From Lentisphaerota bacterium (GTDB lineage Bacteria > Verrucomicrobiota > Kiritimatiellia > RFP12 > JAAYLN01): a stretch of DNA of 11,010 bases. The stretch lies in contig JAAYZJ010000018.1 in assembly GCA_012514915.1 (NCBI GenBank), positions 1 through 11,010 of the forward strand, written 5' to 3'. Made by a program: the position numbers and the translations under genes. Below are positions 6,911 through 11,010 of the stretch, piece by piece (position 1 is the stretch's first letter; every line of letters begins with the position of its first letter). The notes beneath the pieces were generated by a model. That model had not been told where the DNA came from, ran no database searches, and saw only the letters and a list, made by a program, of their open reading frames with translations.

Positions 6911-9501
6911 TGCTGATCCTCTCCCGTTTCCGGCCACAGAACCGGCTGTCTTCCTTTGATCTGCTGCACCAGCGCTTCGGCTTCCGCGGCCCCGGCCAAC
7001 CCGCTGTGCGCCAAGCGGAGCAGAATGCCGATGGCCGCCTCGGGCTGTCCGCGGGTCTCCTCAAGGGCGGCCGCCCGCATCACGGCCCGCGCATACCAGT
7101 TCTGCGCCTGCGCGCCGAACGTGATCCCGGAGCGACGCGCGCGATCATAATGCAGCACCACCTGCCCGTAGTACTGGTCGATGGCCGCCTCGACCCGGTT
7201 GAGCTTCTCCAGGCAGCGCCCCTTCTTGAAGGCGACCTGCAGCAGCAGGTCGGGGGTCGCATCGGGGCGCATGGCCACCACATCGTAGGCCTTCAGCGCC
7301 TCGTCGTAGCGGTTCGTTGTGCTGGAGCCCAGCGCCAGCAGGCTGTCGCCCTTGCGGAGCCAGGCGGTTGTCACGCTCTCGCTCTCGGGATACCGGTTGA
7401 TGATTTCATCGAAGACCAGGATGGCCTCCTCGAAGCGGGCCAGCTCGCACAAGGCATCGGCCTGCAGAAACCTGGCCTCCGCCAGCCGGGGGCTATCGGG
7501 ATAGTCGCGGGGCAGCCGTGCCAGGAGGGTGATGGTCTCGGAAAACTCGCCGCGCTGCATGGCGGCCCGCCCGGCCCAGACGAGCGCGGCGTCGGCCTGG
7601 TCATGGCCGGGCCATCGCCCGACAAAGTCCGTCAAGCGCTGCTGCGCCTCGTCGAAGGCCTTGCGATTGTAGCTGTACTGCGCCAGCCACAGCGCCACGT
7701 CCGCCAGCAGGGGCGATTGCCCGTGATGCTCGGTGAAAGCCCGGCCCAGCGCGGCCGCATCCTCGTCGCGCCCCGCGCCGTAAAGCGCCAGCATCCATAG
7801 ATAGGCCGCCTCGTCCGCCAGCGCGGGGGCGGCCTCCTGCACACGGGCCAGATCGGGGATCGCCGACTCGAACTGGTAGTTGCGGTAATGGGTTCGCCCA
7901 CGCCCCAGAAGCGCCGTGCCCAGCCTGATGGAGTTGGTCGTCGCCTCGATCACGCGGCTGTAGGCACGGATGGCTTCGGCCGCCGCCCCGCCGCGCTCAT
8001 GCAGCAGCGCCAGGCGCAGCCGGGCGTCCTCGGCGATGCCGTCCGGGCCGGCATCCGCCAGTGCGGCAAAGGCCGCCTCCGCCTCGCGTGTCCGCCCCAT
8101 GCGTTCAAGCGCATCCCCCGCCATGAAGGCGGCCGGCGCCGCCAGCCCCGGCGCGATCGTCAGGCCGGCGACCCGCGCATAGAGATCGGCCGCCTGGTCG
8201 TAGCGTTGGTCGGCATGGCTGGCGTCGGCGGCGCGTAACAGGCATTCGGCCTGCCAGACGGTCTGCGTCGAGGCCTGTGCCGCCCGCAGAAAGAGGGCGG
8301 TCGCCTCGGGGTAGGCCTGCAGCCGCAGCAGGGCCACCGCCTGCCCGCGCAGGGCGGGCGCCAGCCGGCCGCCGTCGCCATAGGATTCCAGATAGTTCCG
8401 ATACTCGGCCACAGCCTGGCGGTTAGAGCCAGCCGCCAGCCATGCCTCGGCGATCTCGAACTGGGCCAGGGCCGACTCGGGGGCGCCCGGATGCACGCGG
8501 ATGCCGCGTTTGAGCCAGGCGACCCCCTCACCCAACTGGTCGGGCAGGGCAATCCTCATGCGCCCTAGGCGCATCGCGAGCCGCCAGCCATGCCCGGCGA
8601 GACCGGCTTCCTGAATGAGCGGCTCCGCCGCCAGCAGCCGCTCGACACGGCGCGTCGCGGCCTCCATCTCGGCCAGTTCCAGCCACGCCTCGGCCCGGAT
8701 TTCAGCCGCCGTTTCCGGACGCTCAACGATCTGCAGAAACAGCGTCTCAGCCTCCGCCGCGCGCCCGTCGCGGCGCAGCAGTTGCGCGCGGAGAAGCCGT
8801 CCCAGCGCCACGGCCCGCAGATTGCTGTTGGTGGTCGCCGCCGCGGCCTGACGCTGCAGCAGGGTCTCGCAGGCTGACCATTCGCCGGCCGCCAGCTCGG
8901 CCTGTGCCCACTCCAGCAGGTTCTCCGTCTGCTCGACGAGGTTGGTCGTCCGTGCATCCACCTGGGCAAAGGAGACCCGCGCGGCCGCGTAATCGCCGCT
9001 GGCCATCTCGGCCCGCGCCGCCAGACGGAGCAACCCGACCGCGTAGACCGGATCCATCGGATCGAACGCGAGAGTCCTCGCCCGTGCCAGCGCCTCCTGA
9101 ACCCGCCCGAGGTCGAGCAGGGCGCGCACGGTCCAGAATTCGATGCCGCCCGCCTCGCGGCCGGCCGCGGCCACCGCCGGGTTCGCCTCCAGCAGATTCA
9201 GCAGGTCGACGGGGCGCCCCTGCCCGGCCAGCGCCTGGCAAAGCCAGAGCAACGGCTCCACGCAAGCCTGCGGATCATCGCGCCGGGTGGCCAGCACCCG
9301 CACCAGATGGCGCTCGGCCACGCCATAGAGCCGGTCCGACAAGGCCGCCCGGGCGATTGCCAGATCGGATTCCCCGGCGGCCGGAAGGAGTCCAGGCGCC
9401 GCCAGCAGGGCCATCAGCAGACACACGCCGGCCCATCCGCCCCGGCATCCGCGGCGGAAAGAAAAGGAACGGCCGACCTGGCATGTCCACGTGCTCATCA
9501 T
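6907..9501 (-). CDS. Secreted TPR-repeat protein, probable periplasmic partner of the ExbBD/TonB-like system
   Basis: About 864 residues. A basic N-terminus (with FRRGCRGGW) and a hydrophobic segment (about 24-42, ending LLPAAGES) form a probable signal peptide. No lipobox cysteine follows, so a soluble periplasmic protein is likely. Nearly all of the rest consists of degenerate tetratricopeptide helices, with many A..A-rich pairs such as QAVAEYRNYLESYGDGG, EAEAAFAALADAGPDG and EEAILVFDEIINRYPESESV. The C-terminal third has BamD/CpoB-like repeats with the typical Y..Ai..f..i...yP.S..a pattern. TPR proteins act as binding scaffolds. The ATGA overlap with exbB suggests a role comparable to CpoB/YbgF in Tol-Pal, though this protein is several times longer. 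The frame stays open upstream to 9855, but that part lies inside nfo and is Arg/Pro-rich shadow. Starts at 9513, 9501 and 9498 are all possible; none has a good RBS, so coupling to the nfo stop (9522) is likely. Confidence 0.85.
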   Translation of the reverse strand: MMSTWTCQVGRSFSFRRGCRGGWAGVCLLMALLAAPGLLPAAGESDLAIARAALSDRLYGVAERHLVRVLATRRDDPQACVEPLLWLCQALAGQGRPVDLLNLLEANPAVAAAGREAGGIEFWTVRALLDLGRVQEALARARTLAFDPMDPVYAVGLLRLAARAEMASGDYAAARVSFAQVDARTTNLVEQTENLLEWAQAELAAGEWSACETLLQRQAAAATTNSNLRAVALGRLLRAQLLRRDGRAAEAETLFLQIVERPETAAEIRAEAWLELAEMEAATRRVERLLAAEPLIQEAGLAGHGWRLAMRLGRMRIALPDQLGEGVAWLKRGIRVHPGAPESALAQFEIAEAWLAAGSNRQAVAEYRNYLESYGDGGRLAPALRGQAVALLRLQAYPEATALFLRAAQASTQTVWQAECLLRAADASHADQRYDQAADLYARVAGLTIAPGLAAPAAFMAGDALERMGRTREAEAAFAALADAGPDGIAEDARLRLALLHERGGAAAEAIRAYSRVIEATTNSIRLGTALLGRGRTHYRNYQFESAIPDLARVQEAAPALADEAAYLWMLALYGAGRDEDAAALGRAFTEHHGQSPLLADVALWLAQYSYNRKAFDEAQQRLTDFVGRWPGHDQADAALVWAGRAAMQRGEFSETITLLARLPRDYPDSPRLAEARFLQADALCELARFEEAILVFDEIINRYPESESVTTAWLRKGDSLLALGSSTTNRYDEALKAYDVVAMRPDATPDLLLQVAFKKGRCLEKLNRVEAAIDQYYGQVVLHYDRARRSGITFGAQAQNWYARAVMRAAALEETRGQPEAAIGILLRLAHSGLAGAAEAEALVQQIKGRQPVLWPETGEDQQ
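6918..6925 (-). promoter_or_regulatory. Ribosome binding site of exbB inside the TPR gene
   Basis: GGGAGAGG on the - strand ends seven bases before the ATG at 6910. It selects this start over the longer in-frame ATG at 6937. Confidence 0.7.
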
Positions 9502-9521
9502 CCCACGCCGCATACTATCAG

Positions 9522-10382
9522 TTATTCTGGGGCATTCTGCAATGCAGAACGCGCATAGAGCTGCCGGATCTCCTCGGCCCAGCGCGTTTCGTCGGGCGTC
9601 TCGAGGATGATGGGCAAGCCATCGAGGCGGGGATCGCGCGCGACCTGCTCGAACACCGGCCAGCCCAGCCGGCCCTCGCCCAGCAGGGCGTGGCGGTCGA
9701 CCCGCTTGCCGCACTCGACACGGGTGTCGTTGAGGTGGATCCCATGAAGCCGCCGGAGGCCGACGGTCTCGTCGAACCGCCGCACCACGGCGTCGTAGCC
9801 GCCCGGAGCGGCCAGATCGAATCCGGCCGCATAGAGATGGGCCGTATCGAGACACACACCGACACGGCCCTCATCGCCGATCCCTTCGAGAATCGCGGCG
9901 AGTTCCTCGAAGGTCGCCCCGAGGCTGCCCCCCTGCCCCGCCGTGTTTTCGAAGATGATCGACACGCCCGGCACGGCGGCCAGCGCCGCGCGGGCGGCCC
10001 GCACAATGTTGGCGATGCCCGCTTCGGGCGTGATTTTCTTGAGATGACTGCCCGGATGGAGGTTCAGCCGCGTGAGCCCCAGTTCGGCGCAGCGCGCCAG
10101 TTCGTTGATGAACGAGGCGGTCGAGCGGGCATGCGCCTCGGGATCGGGGTTGGCGAGGTTGATCAGGTAGCCGGCATGGGGCAGCACCTGGTCAGCCGTG
10201 AAACCGCAGTGCTGCATGCTGGCGGTGAAGGCCTCGCGCGTGGCGGAGGTCAGAGGCCGGGCCTCCCACTGCTTCTGATTCTTGACGAACAAGGCGAACG
10301 CCTGCGCCCCGATCCTCCGGGCATTGAGGGGGGCCTGGTCGACACCGCCCTGGGCGCTGACGTGCGCGCCGAACCACTTCAT
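9522..10382 (-). CDS. nfo: Endonuclease IV (apurinic/apyrimidinic endonuclease)
   Basis: Nfo cuts the DNA backbone 5' of abasic sites and removes 3'-blocking groups in base excision repair, using three zinc ions in a TIM barrel. The product has 286 residues (E. coli 285). It opens with MKWFGAHVSAQGGV and carries all nine expected metal ligands at matching positions: His69 (LPHAGYLINLA), His109 (LHPGS), Glu145 (FENTAGQG), Asp179 and His182 (CLDTAH), His216 (IHLNDT), Asp229 and His231 (VDRH) and Glu261 (ILETP). It should therefore be active. The ATG at 10382 has GGAGG six bases upstream and overlaps the stop of the preceding coiled-coil gene as ATGA. The TAA stop lies about 20 bases before the TPR gene, so this DNA-repair gene seems to be transcribed with the envelope cassette. 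Confidence 0.97.
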   Translation of the reverse strand: MKWFGAHVSAQGGVDQAPLNARRIGAQAFALFVKNQKQWEARPLTSATREAFTASMQHCGFTADQVLPHAGYLINLANPDPEAHARSTASFINELARCAELGLTRLNLHPGSHLKKITPEAGIANIVRAARAALAAVPGVSIIFENTAGQGGSLGATFEELAAILEGIGDEGRVGVCLDTAHLYAAGFDLAAPGGYDAVVRRFDETVGLRRLHGIHLNDTRVECGKRVDRHALLGEGRLGWPVFEQVARDPRLDGLPIILETPDETRWAEEIRQLYARSALQNAPE

Positions 10383-11010
10383 GGGCGGCCTCCGCCGCCG
10401 GGCGCGGTCGTGCCCGCTCCCCGCCGCCCGCCGCCGCGGCCGCGCCGTAAACCGGGGAGCACCGACGTGTTCTCGATCACGTTCTCGATATAGTCGGCGA
10501 ACTGCGCGCCATCCTCGCCGTAGGCGCGGCCTGTCTCCTCGAGGAGATAGCGACGCTCCTGCTGGTACAGCTCGCCCAGGCGGCCCATGACCCGGAACCC
10601 CTCGGCCCGCTGCTCGTCGCTGAGCTGCGTCCAATCGCCCGTCGAGAGTCGCAGGCGGAAGGCGTTGGCGGCCTCGATCGCCTCGACCAGCCGCGCATGG
10701 TTCTCCTGCTGCTCGGGGCTCATGCGCGAGGTGTCGACCGCGTCGAGAAACGTCCGCCGATCCTGATGCACCTGCGTCATCCGCTGCTGGATCTCCTCGC
10801 GGCGCTGCTGCATCTCGGCGTATTGTTCCGGGGCCTCCGTGCGCAGCCGCTCCAGCCGCGCCGCAGCCGTTTCGCGGGGCGAACGGCGCTCGCGGGGCGG
10901 CGCGTCGGCCCCTGCGGCCTGCTCGGATTCCGGTGCCACCGCGCGGGCGGCCAACTGCGCATCGCGCGCGGCGACGGCCTGCTGCAACTCGGCGATCTGC
11001 TCCAGCCGCA
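10379..11010 (-). CDS. Coiled-coil protein with Gly/Arg-rich C-terminal tail, function unknown; 5' end outside window
   Basis: The frame is open from the right window edge to the TGA at 10381-10379, about 209 residues. A TTG at 10987 could serve as a start, but the codons upstream of it (RLEQIAELQQ) continue the same heptad pattern, so the true start probably lies beyond the window. The sequence is strongly helical and charged: QIAELQQAVAARDAQLAA, then a Pro/Ala/Glu-rich linker, EMQQRREEIQQRMTQVHQDR, SPEQQENHARLVEAIEAA and LSDEQRAEGFRVMGRLGELY. The end is LRRGRGGGRRGAG followed by TTAPGGGGRP. I do not recognise the family; the SPEQQ/SDEQR segments faintly recall LTXXQ/Spy-like periplasmic helical proteins. 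No membrane helix is visible in this part. Overlap with nfo (ATGA) indicates the same transcript. Confidence 0.75.
   Translation of the reverse strand, partial: RLEQIAELQQAVAARDAQLAARAVAPESEQAAGADAPPRERRSPRETAAARLERLRTEAPEQYAEMQQRREEIQQRMTQVHQDRRTFLDAVDTSRMSPEQQENHARLVEAIEAANAFRLRLSTGDWTQLSDEQRAEGFRVMGRLGELYQQERRYLLEETGRAYGEDGAQFADYIENVIENTSVLPGLRRGRGGGRRGAGTTAPGGGGRP
10389..10393 (-). promoter_or_regulatory. Ribosome binding site of nfo
   Basis: GGAGG on the - strand lies six bases before the nfo ATG at 10382, inside the last codons of the upstream gene. It supports this start over an in-frame ATG at 10634 that would add 84 Arg/Pro/Gly-rich residues not found in the family. Confidence 0.75.

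Noticed and set aside
9535..9549. Small palindrome TTCTGC-AAT-GCAGAA near the nfo 3' end
   Set aside because: The arms are six bases and lie inside nfo coding sequence, without a T-run or second copy.
9502..9855. Upstream extension of the TPR protein inside nfo
   Set aside because: The extra residues are Arg/Pro-rich shadow sequence, and a signal peptide begins only after about 9501.
8904..10493. 529-codon + strand frame opposite the TPR gene and nfo
   Set aside because: It is antisense to nfo, whose nine metal ligands are intact; the translation is Arg/Pro-rich and motif-free.

Overview
The window is a GC-rich, gene-dense stretch of a Gram-negative bacterial chromosome with seven clear or probable genes plus two genes cut by the window edges. 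A two-subunit glycine decarboxylase (GcvPB), a secreted FecR-like protein, a divergent membrane-anchored PpiD/SurA-type protein and a TPR-ExbB-ExbD-TonB cassette together suggest a PVC-group bacterium (Verrucomicrobiota/Kiritimatiellota-like). That placement is an inference from gene content and style, not from a marker gene. I see no tRNA, rRNA, CRISPR array, insertion sequence or phage gene.

The left half (1-4978) is read on the + strand. It holds the 3' part of gcvPB (glycine cleavage P-protein, subunit 2), then hflX (ribosome-splitting GTPase). A short AT-richer gap follows, with a good sigma70-type promoter (2203-2230). That promoter drives a secreted FecR-domain protein of unknown role and possibly the next gene, a PpiD-like periplasmic chaperone anchored by one N-terminal membrane helix. 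A strong hairpin followed by a T-rich run (4995-5049) ends this block.

The right half (11010-5054) is read on the - strand as one tightly packed run. It starts with a coiled-coil protein with a Gly/Arg-rich tail (5' end outside the window), followed by nfo (endonuclease IV, all nine metal ligands present), a long secreted TPR protein, exbB/tolQ-like, exbD/tolR-like and a proline-rich tonB/tolA-like gene. Four of the five junctions overlap (ATGA, ATGA, 8 nt, TGATG) and the fifth gap is only about 20 nt, so the run looks like one transcription unit with translational coupling.

The TPR-ExbB-ExbD-TonB cassette looks like a complete inner-membrane energy transducer with a periplasmic TPR partner, comparable in layout to Tol-Pal with CpoB/YbgF. 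Its most striking feature is that the normally essential membrane Asp of ExbD is Asn here. The position usually held by Glu in ExbB helix 3 is Arg, and the TonB-like helix has no His. The cassette may therefore not be a conventional proton-driven motor. The two blocks converge at the hairpin near 5000-5050.
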